Both the position numbers and the translations under genes were made by a program. A stretch of DNA of 64,000 nucleotides from Nitratireductor aquimarinus (lineage in GTDB: Bacteria > Pseudomonadota > Alphaproteobacteria > Rhizobiales > Rhizobiaceae), in NCBI RefSeq assembly GCF_046773475.1, contig NZ_CP177239.1:992001-1056000 (forward strand), given 5' to 3'. The notes beneath the pieces are model-generated. The model was not told the origin of the DNA and made no database searches. It saw nothing but the letters and a program-made list of their open reading frames with translations. Numbering within the stretch: position 1 is the stretch's first letter; each line of letters opens with the position of its first letter. Of the stretch, positions 18,329-26,832 are shown one piece after another.

Positions 18329-19243
18329 TCAGCTGGCCTTGACCTCTTCGAGAACGCGCGCGCCCTCGCCGTCTTCCAGCCGCGCAATGTCGTCCTGGTA
18401 TTTCAGCAACACGCCCATCGTGTCCGACACCGCATCCGCATCAAGGCTGTCCTTGCCCAGCGCCGTCAGCGCCGTTGCCCAGTCGATGGTTTCGGCCACG
18501 CCCGGCGCCTTGAAGAGATCGAGCTCGCGCAGTTTCTGCACGAATGTCACCACCTGTTTCGCCAGCGTGGCGTTGGCGTTCGGCACCTTGCGGGCGAGAA
18601 TTTCCAGCTCGCGCTGCGCATCCGGGTAATCGACCCAGTGATAAAGGCAGCGCCGCTTCAGCGCATCGTGGATTTCGCGGGTCCGGTTGGTGGTGATCAC
18701 GACAATGGGCGGTTCATCCGCCTTGATCGTTCCCAGCTCCGGCACGCTCACCTGATAGTCGGAGAGCACTTCCAGAAGATAGGCTTCGAACGCCTCATCC
18801 GCCCGGTCGAGTTCATCGATCAGGAAGATCGGCGGCCCGTCAATGCCGCTTTCCAGCGCTTCCAGCACCGGGCGGCGGATCAGGTATTTTTCGGAGAAGA
18901 CGCCGCTCTCCATCTCGGAGCGGTCGTGAATGCCCGCAGCCTCGGCCATGCGGATCTCGATCATCTGCGCGGCATAGTTCCACTCATAGACGGCAGACGA
19001 AACGTCGAGCCCTTCATAGCACTGAAGCCGGATCAGCCTGCGCCCGAGCCCCGCCGCCAGAACCTTGGCGATCTCCGTCTTGCCGACACCTGCCTCACCT
19101 TCCAGAAACAGCGGGCGCTGCATGGTCAGGCTCAGAAACAGCACGGTCGCCAGTGCCCGGTCGGCCACATAGCCGCCTTCCGTCAGAAGCGTAAGCGTCT
19201 CGTCGATGGATTGCGGCAGGCCGCGGGCTGTCGTTTCGGACAT
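18329..19243 (-). CDS. MoxR family AAA+ ATPase
   Basis: A 304-residue AAA+ ATPase of the MoxR/CoxD group that remodels metalloenzyme precursors together with VWA partners. It has the Walker A GEAGVGKTE at about residues 49-57, Walker B IFLIDELDRADE, a sensor NRTREIHDALKRRCLYHW, and the arginine-finger region. The start is ATG 19243 or 19246 after GGGGGA; an open frame to 19264 has no better site. It is the first gene of a six-gene minus-strand operon that ends at 13530. Confidence 0.92.
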   Translation of the reverse strand: MSETTARGLPQSIDETLTLLTEGGYVADRALATVLFLSLTMQRPLFLEGEAGVGKTEIAKVLAAGLGRRLIRLQCYEGLDVSSAVYEWNYAAQMIEIRMAEAAGIHDRSEMESGVFSEKYLIRRPVLEALESGIDGPPIFLIDELDRADEAFEAYLLEVLSDYQVSVPELGTIKADEPPIVVITTNRTREIHDALKRRCLYHWVDYPDAQRELEILARKVPNANATLAKQVVTFVQKLRELDLFKAPGVAETIDWATALTALGKDSLDADAVSDTMGVLLKYQDDIARLEDGEGARVLEEVKAS

Positions 19244-19305
19244 CATTCCCCCATTGCTTCCCAAAGGGCTCCCCGGGTTTCCCGAAATACTCCCGGGCCG
19301 AGAGG

Positions 19306-19800
19306 CTACAATACCCGGTAGCCCCGCTCATGGTAGAGGAGCGGATTGCTTTTGTCGCCGATGCTCAGGCCGGCCACGCGGCCGAAATAGACCCGGTGCG
19401 TGCCGATTTCCACGGTCTGAACCACATGGCAGTCAAACACCGCCAGCGCATCCGGCAGCGTCGGCGCGCCCGTGGCGATGGTCTCCCACTCGGTCAGCGC
19501 AAAACGCTCTTCGGGCGAAAGCCCCGTCAGGCCGGAAAAGGCGTTGGAAAGCGCCTGATGGTCCGCCGTCAGCGTGTTGAGCGCGAAGATGCCATTCTTC
19601 ACGAAGGCCTCATTGTGCGGGTTTTCGCGGTTGAGGCACACCAACACCGTCGGCGGATCGTCCGAGACGGAACACGCCGCAATCGCCGTCACGCCGCGCA
19701 GGCCAGCCGGCCCGTCGGTCGTGACCACATGAACGGCCCCTGCAAAGCGGGCCATGGCATCGCGATAATGACGCGGTTCGATCTCGTTGGTCTTCAGCAC
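19306..19800 (-). CDS. Flavin reductase family protein
   Basis: A 164-residue FMN-binding split-barrel protein that may supply reduced flavin to a monooxygenase. Visible motifs are MARFAGAVHVVTTDGPAGLRGVTAIAACS with the flavin loop, PPTVLVCLNR, FALNTLTADHQALSNAFSG, and the C-terminal GDKSNPLLYHERGY. GTG at 19800 is favoured because AAGAG lies six bases before it; the in-frame TTG at 19806 has the same AAGAG touching it. Its partner enzyme is not in view. It lies 62 bases upstream of the MoxR operon on the same strand. Confidence 0.87.
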   Translation of the reverse strand: MLKTNEIEPRHYRDAMARFAGAVHVVTTDGPAGLRGVTAIAACSVSDDPPTVLVCLNRENPHNEAFVKNGIFALNTLTADHQALSNAFSGLTGLSPEERFALTEWETIATGAPTLPDALAVFDCHVVQTVEIGTHRVYFGRVAGLSIGDKSNPLLYHERGYRVL

Positions 19801-20038
19801 AGTCAACTCTTTTCAACTCACATGTGCGATATAGGATTGCTGCAGAGCCTTACCAAGGCGCACCATCGCCCAACAGTCCAAAAAAGGAAAAAGGACTGCG
19901 CCAGAAAGTCTCCATCGCCGGAAGCACTTTATGGCACAGTTATTTACCAGTTCCGCAGCTTTGCGGTTAACTTCGGATGCGGGCGGCCTGATTCTCATGC
20001 TAGTGCGTGACCGTGAAATGGGTGATTGATCTCCAGAT

Positions 20039-21106
20039 ATGCGTTGCCTCGCTTGCCTTCTCGTCTCCAGTTTTGCCGCGTTGACCGCGCCTTCCGCGCA
20101 TGCGCAGGAAACCTCCATCGGCATCGCCGCGCCACTCAGCGGCAATTTCTCCATTCTTGGCCATCAGTTGCGCGACGGTGCCCGCCTTGCTGCTGAAGCC
20201 GGCGGCGCCACCGCCATCGAGGCTGACACACGCTGCACCACCGAAGGTGGCGAGGCGGCAGCCCGCGCGCTGATCGCGCAGAATGTCGCCATCGTGGTCG
20301 GCTTTCTGTGCACCGACGCCATCGAGGCCGCGCTGCCGCTCTTTGCCGAGGCCGGCATTCCCGTCGTCACGCCCGGCGTGCGCACCGCCACGCTCACCGA
20401 CCAGCGCGAGCGCACCGGCTGGCCTGTCTTCCGCACCGCGCCCCGCGCCGACGCAGAGCGCGACGCCGTGGCCGACATTCTCGTTCCGCGCTGGCGCGAG
20501 AATTTCTTCGCCATCGTCGATGACGGCACGATCTACGGGCGTGAACTGGCCGAAAACATGCGCGCCGCCGCCGAGCTTCAGGAACTGAACCCCGTCTTCA
20601 TCGACACGTTCCGCCCACAGCTCGACAACCAGATCGGCCTCGCCGGACGCTTGCGCCGCGCCGGAGCCACCCATGTCTTCGTCGGCGGCGACCGCAGCGA
20701 CATCGCCATTCTGGCGCGCGATGCGCGCGGCATGGATTACGAACTCACCATTGCCGGTGGCGAGGCGCTGCGCGCGGAAAACAGCAGCGTCCCCCTTGCC
20801 ACAGGCACGCTCATGGTCGGCCTGCCGCACTGGGCGGACATCGTCTCGGATGACGTCAGGCAGACGCTTGAAGTCGCCGGCATCGTGCCGGACGGCTATG
20901 TCATTCCGGGCTATGCCGCAACGGAACTTGCCATTGCCGCCGCCCGTCAGGCGGACGCGGAAGCAGGATCGGTCTTCGACGCCCTTTCTTCCGGCACGTT
21001 CGGCACCGTGCTCGGCTCTCTTTCCTTCGACGCCAAAGGCGATCTGAACCAGGGTTTCTATCGCCTCTTCCGCTTCGAAGACCAGACATTCCAGGAGGTT
21101 GAATGA
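20039..21106 (+). CDS. ABC transporter substrate-binding protein, amino-acid type
   Basis: A 355-residue periplasmic binding protein of the Leu/Ile/Val (type I) fold. Residues 1-22 form a signal peptide ending SAHA, followed by QETSIGIAAPLSGNFSILGHQ, the standard start of this family. Later segments VVGFLCTDAIEAALPLFAEAG and HVFVGGDRSDIAILARDARG fit the two lobes. No membrane or ATPase component is adjacent. Its stop overlaps the next start by four bases (ATGA), tying it to the peptidase gene. The ligand is unknown. Confidence 0.87.
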   Translation: MRCLACLLVSSFAALTAPSAHAQETSIGIAAPLSGNFSILGHQLRDGARLAAEAGGATAIEADTRCTTEGGEAAARALIAQNVAIVVGFLCTDAIEAALPLFAEAGIPVVTPGVRTATLTDQRERTGWPVFRTAPRADAERDAVADILVPRWRENFFAIVDDGTIYGRELAENMRAAAELQELNPVFIDTFRPQLDNQIGLAGRLRRAGATHVFVGGDRSDIAILARDARGMDYELTIAGGEALRAENSSVPLATGTLMVGLPHWADIVSDDVRQTLEVAGIVPDGYVIPGYAATELAIAAARQADAEAGSVFDALSSGTFGTVLGSLSFDAKGDLNQGFYRLFRFEDQTFQEVE

Positions 21107-22125
21107 TGTGGCGCACCGGCCCGCGTAATCTGCTCACCGATGTGGCGGGCATCACTGTGGGAAACCACACGGACGAGACCGTCAAATCCGGCGTTACCGC
21201 CATTCTGTGCGATGAGCCTGCCGCCGCCGGCGTTCAGGTGCTGGGCGGCGCGCCGGGCACCTGCGAAACGGACGCTCTGGAGCCGCACAATCTGGTCGAT
21301 GGCGTCGACGCCATCTCGCTGTCGGGCGGCTCGGCCTTCGGCATCGACGCCGCAGCCGGCGTGCAGGCGGCTTTGCGCGAGATGGATCGCGGGTTCGAGA
21401 TCCTCGGTTTCCGTGTGCCGATTGTGCCGGGGGCTATCCTGTTCGACCTGCCCAATGGCGGCGACAAGAACTGGGGCCGCTTCTCCCCCTATCGCGATTT
21501 CGGCTTCGAGGCCGCCATGGCCGCCTCGCAGGAGTTCGAGATCGGCAGCGTCGGCGCAGGCGCAGGCGCAACCACCGCCGCGCTCAAGGGCGGGCTCGGT
21601 TCGGCCTCGACCGTGCTTGAAAACGGCATCACCGTCGGCGCGCTCGTCGCCGTCAATGCCGTGGGCTCCGTCACCGTCGGCGGCACGCCGCATTTCTGGG
21701 CAGCGCCCTTCGAGATCGGTGACGAGTTCGGCGGTCTCGGCCTGCCTCACCCGATGCCCGACGACGCGTCGAAAGTGTTGACCAAGCTGCGCGCCACCGC
21801 GCGCGGCAACACCACCATCGCCGTCATCGCCACCGACGCAAAGCTCGACAAGGCAGCCGCCAAGCGCCTCGCCATCGCCGCCCATGACGGTTTTGCCCGC
21901 GCCATCTGGCCGACCCACACGCCGGTCGACGGCGATCTCGTGTTCGGTCTTGCTACGGGCCGCAACGACACGGTCCTCGACATGGAAGGCGTGATCGACC
22001 TGAACGCCGCAGCCACCGCAACCATGGCCCGCGCCATCGCACGCGGCGTCTTTGCCGCAAAAAAGACCAATCGTGATATATTCCCGGTTTGGGAAGAGCT
22101 CAAAGCCACCAGCAAGCGCGACTAG
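21103..22125 (+). CDS. P1 family peptidase (DmpA/NylC-like)
   Basis: A 340-residue N-terminal-nucleophile-type hydrolase. The family includes L-aminopeptidase D-Ala-esterase (DmpA) and the nylon oligomer hydrolase NylC, which self-cleave before a Ser or Thr. The segment ARGNTTIAVIATDA at residues 234-245 is the likely cleavage site, between Asn236 and Thr237. The glycine-rich LSGGSAFGIDAAAGV and VGAGAGATTAALKGGLG are family hallmarks. Translational coupling to a substrate-binding protein suggests a peptide-like or amide substrate. That is an inference from context. Confidence 0.88.
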   Translation: MMWRTGPRNLLTDVAGITVGNHTDETVKSGVTAILCDEPAAAGVQVLGGAPGTCETDALEPHNLVDGVDAISLSGGSAFGIDAAAGVQAALREMDRGFEILGFRVPIVPGAILFDLPNGGDKNWGRFSPYRDFGFEAAMAASQEFEIGSVGAGAGATTAALKGGLGSASTVLENGITVGALVAVNAVGSVTVGGTPHFWAAPFEIGDEFGGLGLPHPMPDDASKVLTKLRATARGNTTIAVIATDAKLDKAAAKRLAIAAHDGFARAIWPTHTPVDGDLVFGLATGRNDTVLDMEGVIDLNAAATATMARAIARGVFAAKKTNRDIFPVWEELKATSKRD

Positions 22126-22149
22126 TTTCAGTTTAAAAGGATTTTCAGC

Positions 22150-22875
22150 ATGAAATCTCTTCATTCAGGGTTTTGCGCCATCGCCCTCGCCGCCACCTGC
22201 ACCATGGCGCAGGCGGGCGACACCGCCTCCGTCAACATTCTCGGCTTTTCCGCCGATGGCTCCACCTTCGCCTTTGAGGAGTATGGCATTCAGGACGGTT
22301 CCGGCTTTCCCTACGCAAACCGCTATTACATCAACACCGCCAATGACAGTTTCCTGCCCGGCACACCGGTCCGTGTGCGCATCGATCAGGATGGCGCAAG
22401 CCTCGCCGACGCCCGCGCACAGGCCAAAAGCCAGTCCCAGTCCGTCATCAGCGACGCCGTGCTCGCCGAAAATCCCGGTTTCACCGCCGGCTGGAACGCG
22501 GTCACGGAAATTTCGGCCGATCCCTATCGCATCGAGGTCAATCCGCGCCCGGTCTTCCCGTCGATCGACGGCACCCTTGATTTCCGCCTCGCCGAACTGC
22601 CCATGCCCGATGGCGCGGAATGCTACGGCTTCGGTGAAGCGGCAGGCTTCCGCCTCACCCGCATCGCCACCGAACCGGGTGCGGAAACCACGCTCGTGCA
22701 TGAGGACAATTCCATTCCGAAAAGCCGCGGCTGCCCGCTCGGCTACCGCATCGCCGGCGTCCAGACTTTCTACCCTCAGGGCGGTTCGCCGGTCTTCGCC
22801 GTCATGATCGCCGTGCGCGGTATCGGCTTTGAAGGGCCGGACCACCGTTTCATCGCCGTGACCGGCCAGTACTGA
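22150..22875 (+). CDS. Secreted DUF2259 protein
   Basis: A 241-residue exported protein of unknown function. Residues 1-22 are a signal peptide ending MAQA, then GDTASVNILGFSADGSTFAFEEYGI, the start of DUF2259. The tail PQGGSPVFAVMIAVRGIGFEGPDHRFIAVTG is also typical. Two Cys (in AECYGFGE and RGCPLG) could form a disulfide. It follows the peptidase gene by 24 bases with AAAAGGATTTTCAGC as a ribosome site, so it may be in the same operon. Confidence 0.87.
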   Translation: MKSLHSGFCAIALAATCTMAQAGDTASVNILGFSADGSTFAFEEYGIQDGSGFPYANRYYINTANDSFLPGTPVRVRIDQDGASLADARAQAKSQSQSVISDAVLAENPGFTAGWNAVTEISADPYRIEVNPRPVFPSIDGTLDFRLAELPMPDGAECYGFGEAAGFRLTRIATEPGAETTLVHEDNSIPKSRGCPLGYRIAGVQTFYPQGGSPVFAVMIAVRGIGFEGPDHRFIAVTGQY

Positions 22876-22913
22876 CCTGTCATGTCCGGGGGCGGTGAAA
22901 GCATCGGGATCTC

Positions 22914-23411
22914 ATGAGACCGGCTCTCGCCGCCATCAGGCGCGCACTGCCCGCCCCCGCCACGGCTCTTCTGGGCGCGCTCCTCTGGGGCGCGCTGATG
23001 GGGCTCAACGCCTTCGCCTTCTTCTGGCAGCTCGAATGGCAGACCGCGCCGCGCGTCACCGCCCTCACCGTAATCTTCGCGCTGGGCGGCGTGCTCGCCT
23101 TTCCGCTCGGCCACACGCTTCAGGCGCTCATCGCGCGCCATGGCCGGCCCGAACAGCGCTTTGCCGCAGCCTTCCTCGCCTTCGCGCTGTGCACCCTGTG
23201 CATCACCGCCGCCCTCTACGCGCTCGAATACCGCGCCTATTACGCCCAGTGGCACGGCCCGATCCTGTCGCTTCGATGGGCGTTTGAGTTCGTCTTCACG
23301 ATAGCCGGCGCACTATACCAGTTCGCCGTTCTCGGCCTGCGCATCTATTTTCCCTGGGGATTGGCCGCACTTTTCGCGCTCTCGCTCGCCTATGCCGTCA
23401 AGCCGCGTTGA
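22914..23411 (+). CDS. Hypothetical membrane protein upstream of purB
   Basis: A 165-residue protein with four predicted membrane helices, at about residues 18-40, 47-66, 80-104 and 118-160. It starts RPALAAIRRALPAPATALLGALLWGALMG. I do not recognise a named family. It sits between the DUF2259 gene and purB on the same strand and ends 61 bases before purB. The function is unknown. Confidence 0.72.
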   Translation: MRPALAAIRRALPAPATALLGALLWGALMGLNAFAFFWQLEWQTAPRVTALTVIFALGGVLAFPLGHTLQALIARHGRPEQRFAAAFLAFALCTLCITAALYALEYRAYYAQWHGPILSLRWAFEFVFTIAGALYQFAVLGLRIYFPWGLAALFALSLAYAVKPR

Positions 23412-23472
23412 GCAAAACGCGCACCTCTGCTAGTGAAGCGCCAACCCCACACCTATGGAAGGCAAGGCACGC

Positions 23473-24780
23473 ATGATCCCGCGCTATTCGCGGCCTGAAA
23501 TGGCCGCAATCTGGTCGCCTGAGACCAAGTTCCGCATCTGGTTCGAAATCGAGGCGCATGCCGCAGACGCGATGGCCGAGCTCGGCATCGTGCCCAAGGA
23601 CGCCGCGAAGACCATCTGGGACAAAGCCGGCGAAGCCACGTTCGACATTGACCGCATCGACGAGATCGAGCGCGAAACGAAGCACGACGTCATCGCCTTC
23701 CTGACGCATCTGGCAGAGATTGTCGGCCCCGAAGCCCGCTTCGTGCATCAGGGCATGACCTCTTCCGACGTGCTCGACACCTGCCTCAGCGTCCAGCTCG
23801 TGCGCGCCACCGACATCCTGCTTGACGACCTCGACAAGCTACTCGCCGCCCTCAAGAAGCGCGCCTTCGAGCACAAGGACACCGTCACAATCGGCCGCAG
23901 CCATGGCATCCATGCCGAGCCGACCACGTTCGGCGTCAAGCTCGCCCAGGCCTATGCCGAGTTCGAGCGCTGCCGCCAGCGCCTCGTCAATGCGCGCGAA
24001 GAAATCGCCACCTGCGCCATTTCCGGCGCTGTCGGCACCTTCGCCAACATCGACCCGAGCGTCGAGGAGCATGTGGCCGAGAAGATGGGCCTGAAGCCGG
24101 AGCCCGTCTCCACCCAGGTCATCCCGCGCGACCGCCACGCCATGTATTTCGCCACGCTCGCCGTGATCGCCTCCTCCATCGAGCGGCTCTCGGTCGAGGT
24201 GCGTCACCTGCAGCGCACCGAGGTTCTGGAAGCCGAAGAGTATTTCTCGCCGGGCCAGAAGGGCTCGTCGGCCATGCCGCACAAGCGCAACCCGGTTCTG
24301 TCGGAAAACCTGACCGGTCTTGCCCGCATGGTCCGCGCCTATGCGACGCCGGCCATGGAAAACGTGGCGCTCTGGCACGAGCGCGACATTTCGCACTCCT
24401 CCGTCGAGCGCATGATCGGCCCCGACGCGACCGTCACGCTCGACTTCGCGCTCGCCCGCCTCACCGGCATGATGGAAAAGCTGGTCGTCTACCCCGACGC
24501 CATGCAGAAGAACATGGACCGCTTCCGCGGCCTCGTTCACTCGCAGCGCGTTCTGCTTGCCCTCACCCAGGCTGGCGTGTCCCGCGAGGACGCCTACCGC
24601 CTCGTGCAGCGCAACGCCATGAAGGTGTGGGAACAGGGCGCCGACTTCCTCACCGAACTGCTCGGTGACGACGAGGTGCGCGCCGCCCTCTCCGAAGAGG
24701 TCATCCGCGACAAGTTCGACCTCGGCTACCACACCAAGCATGTGGACACGATCTTCGAGCGCGTTTTCGGCGAAAGCTGA
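23473..24780 (+). CDS. purB: Adenylosuccinate lyase
   Basis: Cleaves SAICAR to AICAR and adenylosuccinate to AMP, in purine synthesis. The 435-residue protein is of usual length, starts MIPRYSRPEMAAIWSPETKFRIW, and has the superfamily signature GSSAMPHKRNPVLSENL with the mobile catalytic Ser loop. TIGRSHGIHAEPTTFG holds the catalytic His. ATG 23473 is the family start; an in-frame ATG at 23455 would add six residues. A strong terminator follows. Confidence 0.96.
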   Translation: MIPRYSRPEMAAIWSPETKFRIWFEIEAHAADAMAELGIVPKDAAKTIWDKAGEATFDIDRIDEIERETKHDVIAFLTHLAEIVGPEARFVHQGMTSSDVLDTCLSVQLVRATDILLDDLDKLLAALKKRAFEHKDTVTIGRSHGIHAEPTTFGVKLAQAYAEFERCRQRLVNAREEIATCAISGAVGTFANIDPSVEEHVAEKMGLKPEPVSTQVIPRDRHAMYFATLAVIASSIERLSVEVRHLQRTEVLEAEEYFSPGQKGSSAMPHKRNPVLSENLTGLARMVRAYATPAMENVALWHERDISHSSVERMIGPDATVTLDFALARLTGMMEKLVVYPDAMQKNMDRFRGLVHSQRVLLALTQAGVSREDAYRLVQRNAMKVWEQGADFLTELLGDDEVRAALSEEVIRDKFDLGYHTKHVDTIFERVFGES

Positions 24781-24802
24781 TCTTGACGCCCTGAAACGTG
24801 AA

Positions 24803-24837
24803 AACGCCGGCGCATCACCCGATGCGCCGGCGTTTTT
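24803..24837 (+). terminator. Rho-independent terminator of purB
   Basis: AACGCCGGCGCATC and GATGCGCCGGCGTT form a 14-base-pair stem with a four-base loop, followed by TTTTTCTTTG. It lies 23 bases after the purB stop. Confidence 0.9.
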
Positions 24838-24849
24838 CTTTGTTGGCTG

Positions 24850-24878
24850 GAGCAATTCCACAGGAAGCGGAAATGCTC
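24850..24878. repeat. Dispersed GAGCAATTCC palindrome, copy 1
   Basis: GAGCAATTCC and GGAAATGCTC form an inverted repeat (9 of 10 bases pair) around a short spacer. It is the same family as the copies at 25062, 31501 and 63210. Such short palindromes are widely spread between genes in rhizobia. Confidence 0.7.
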
Positions 24879-24896
24879 TGGCTGAATGACGGCTTC

Positions 24897-24945
24897 CTTC
24901 TCCCCGCCAGCGGGGAGAAGGTCCCGGCTGGGGGATGAGGGGCTG
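24897..24945. repeat. CTTCTCCCCGC palindrome unit, first copy
   Basis: A perfect palindrome CTTCTCCCCGC-cag-GCGGGGAGAAG-like core (24897-24920) is followed by GTCCCGGCTGGGGGATGAGGGGC. The second unit at 24991-25036 carries the same core with the GATGAGGGGC tail in opposite orientation, so the two units are inverted to each other. This is typical of rhizobial intergenic repeats. Confidence 0.75.
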
Positions 24946-24990
24946 ACGCCGCGCATGAAAATCTCTCCATATTTTGGGTTCGCAGAACGC

Positions 24991-25036
24991 GGTGCCCGCC
25001 CCTCATCCTCACCTTCTCCCCGCCAGCGGGGAGAAG
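24991..25036. repeat. CTTCTCCCCGC palindrome unit, inverted copy
   Basis: GCCCCTCATCC-type tail then the same palindromic core (25013-25036) as the unit at 24897. It is in the reverse order, making a large inverted pair with about 45 bases of spacer between the units. Confidence 0.75.
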
Positions 25037-25061
25037 GGGGCCTCGAAGTCGGCGTCTGGAT

Positions 25062-25120
25062 CAGTTCCGGGAGAAGCGGAAACCGGTTCCCCGCGTTTCA
25101 GCGGAAAACGGAAATGCTTT
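25062..25120. repeat. Dispersed AGTTCCG...CGGAAATGCT palindrome, copy 2
   Basis: AGTTCCGGGAGAAGCGGAAAC at one end and GCGGAAAACGGAAATGCT at the other make an imperfect inverted repeat related to copy 1. It sits 14 bases from the 3' end of the VOC gene. Confidence 0.55.
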
Positions 25121-25134
25121 AAAATCGCGCCGCG

Positions 25135-25944
25135 TCAGTTCGACGGTGCGACCCGCACGACCGTGCCCCACGGATCGGCGAACTCGGTCTCCGCCGTAGC
25201 ATTCCTGCTCTTCAGTTCAAGCCAGGAGAGCCCCGTGCGGTTCGGATTGCGTTTGCCCGCCCCGGCGCTGCGCCAGCTGTTTGCGCCGATATGGTGGTGG
25301 TAACCACCCGTCGCCAGAAACACCGCCTGCGATCCATAGCGCGTCATCGTGTCGAAGCCCTGCGCCTCATGCCACCAGGCTTCCGCCGTCACCGGGTCGC
25401 CGACGCGCAGATGCACATGGCCGATCACCGTGTTCTCCGGCGCGCCCTGCCAGCCCGCATCGCCATCGGGCACGGTGGAGAGCAGGCTGCCGAAATCGAG
25501 ACGCTCGGTCGCCATGGCGATCCCGTCCGCGGTTTTGGTCCAGCTTTCGGGCGCACGGTCGGCATAGATCTCGATGCCGTTCCCTTCCGGATCGGACAGA
25601 TAGACCGCCTCGCTGACCAGATGGTCCGACGCGCCCTCAAGCCGCATGTTGCGGTCGCGGGCAAAGAGCGACCAGCGCGCCAGATCGGCCCGCTCCGGCA
25701 ACAGGAACGCCGTGTGAAAGAGACCGGCCTCGCGCGGATCGTCCGGCTCGGCAGACCGGTCCTCGGCAATCTCCAGAAGCGTGCGACCACCGACACCAAG
25801 CGCAATCACGCCATTGTCGCCGTCCATCTCCTGAAGGCCCAGAATATCCGAATAGAACGCCGCCAGATTCTGCGCGTCGCGCGCTTTCAGGCCGACACGG
25901 CCAATGCTGACCGGCGTGGTTGCGGCAAAGGGAAACCCACTCAT
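25135..25944 (-). CDS. VOC family protein (extradiol dioxygenase-like, two-domain)
   Basis: A 269-residue vicinal-oxygen-chelate protein with two glyoxalase-like halves. The first half has GRVGLKARDAQNLAAFYSDILGLQ and YLSDPEGNGIEIYAD. The second half has IGHVHLRVGDPVTAEAWW and the metal-ligand-like YHHHIGANSW. It resembles catechol-2,3-dioxygenase-type proteins of Bacillus and rhizobia (CatE-like). ATG at 25944 follows AGGAGAT by seven bases; an open frame extends to 26082 without a site. The substrate is unknown. The gap 25945-26166 shows nothing else. Confidence 0.88.
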   Translation of the reverse strand: MSGFPFAATTPVSIGRVGLKARDAQNLAAFYSDILGLQEMDGDNGVIALGVGGRTLLEIAEDRSAEPDDPREAGLFHTAFLLPERADLARWSLFARDRNMRLEGASDHLVSEAVYLSDPEGNGIEIYADRAPESWTKTADGIAMATERLDFGSLLSTVPDGDAGWQGAPENTVIGHVHLRVGDPVTAEAWWHEAQGFDTMTRYGSQAVFLATGGYHHHIGANSWRSAGAGKRNPNRTGLSWLELKSRNATAETEFADPWGTVVRVAPSN

Positions 25945-26166
25945 CGCTTTATCTCCTGCGAAGCGGCAGCCAGCCCCTTTGGCGGGCCGCCTCATGTCCC
26001 CCTGAAACTGGCGCGCCATCCCCTTCCGCACAAGCACCTGCCCGGCGAACACGCTGTTCACCAAATAAAATACAATCTTCAAAAATCGTTCGAAAACACG
26101 CGCAATTCGCGCCGCAGATCATCCCAGCGCTTGCATGCCTCCGGCACGATGGCTACATGCCCGGCC

Positions 26167-26715
26167 ATGAAAGCTTCAGACGCCGATATTCTCATCATTC
26201 CCGGTTACACCAATTCCGGGCCCGATCACTGGCAGACGCGCTGGCAGTCGCGGCTGTCGACGGCGCGTCGCGTCGAACAGGAAGCCTGGTCGAAGCCGGT
26301 CCGCGAAGACTGGATCGCCAATGTGGTGACGGCCGTCAACGAAGCGGAAAAGCCCGTTGTGCTGGTCGCCCATTCGCTGGGCGTCGCCACCGCCGTTCAG
26401 GCCATTCCCGAGTTCAGGAAGCCGGTTGCGGGCGCATTCTTCGTCGCCCCGCCCGATGTCGCAAACAGCAAGATCAGGCCCAAACACCTGATGACCTTCG
26501 GGCCGTACCCGCGCGATCCGCTGCCCTTTCCGTCGATCACCATCGCCAGCCGCAACGATCACTTCTGCTCCTACGAAGTGGCTGAAGACATCGCCGCCGC
26601 GTGGGGTTCGCTGTTTATGGATGCGGGTGACGCCGGGCACATCAATGCCGAATCGGGCTTCGGCCCCTGGCCGGAAGGCTCCATGACCTTCGCCAAATTC
26701 CTGCAGCAGCTCTGA
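26167..26715 (+). CDS. RBBP9/YdeN family alpha/beta hydrolase
   Basis: A small serine hydrolase of 182 residues in the RBBP9/YdeN group. The start KASDADILIIPGYTNSGPDHWQ is typical. The nucleophile is in VAHSLGVATA, the acid in ASRNDHFCSYE, and the His in DAGHINAESGFG. ATG 26167 fits the family; an in-frame ATG at 26149 adds six residues, and a much longer open frame upstream is antisense to the VOC gene. The substrate is unknown. Confidence 0.85.
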   Translation: MKASDADILIIPGYTNSGPDHWQTRWQSRLSTARRVEQEAWSKPVREDWIANVVTAVNEAEKPVVLVAHSLGVATAVQAIPEFRKPVAGAFFVAPPDVANSKIRPKHLMTFGPYPRDPLPFPSITIASRNDHFCSYEVAEDIAAAWGSLFMDAGDAGHINAESGFGPWPEGSMTFAKFLQQL

Positions 26716-26761
26716 ACAGCCTCTCCGCAGACCGCGTCTTCTGCCGGTGCGCCTGAAAAGC

Positions 26762-26809
26762 AAAGGGCGGCTCATCGTTCCTGAAAAACGAAGAACCGCC
26801 CTCAATCAT
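26762..26809. terminator. Hairpin between convergent genes
   Basis: AGGGCGGCTCATCGTT and AACGAAGAACCGCCCT form a long imperfect stem between the hydrolase gene and the convergent aldolase gene. Short T-rich ends occur on the minus strand only, so it mainly suits the aldolase transcript. Confidence 0.6.
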
Positions 26810-26832
26810 TTGCCAGACCGGCTGTGGCCGGA

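Larger units (their letters stand above)
24781..25134. other. 354-base gap: terminator plus palindromic repeat cluster
   Basis: This gap between purB and the VOC gene holds no supportable gene. It contains the purB terminator and four palindromic elements, listed separately, which together fill about half of it. Confidence 0.8.

Noticed and set aside
25291..26715. Long N-terminal extension of the small hydrolase
   Set aside because: The first part is antisense to the VOC gene, which has a good ribosome site. The hydrolase family starts at 26167.
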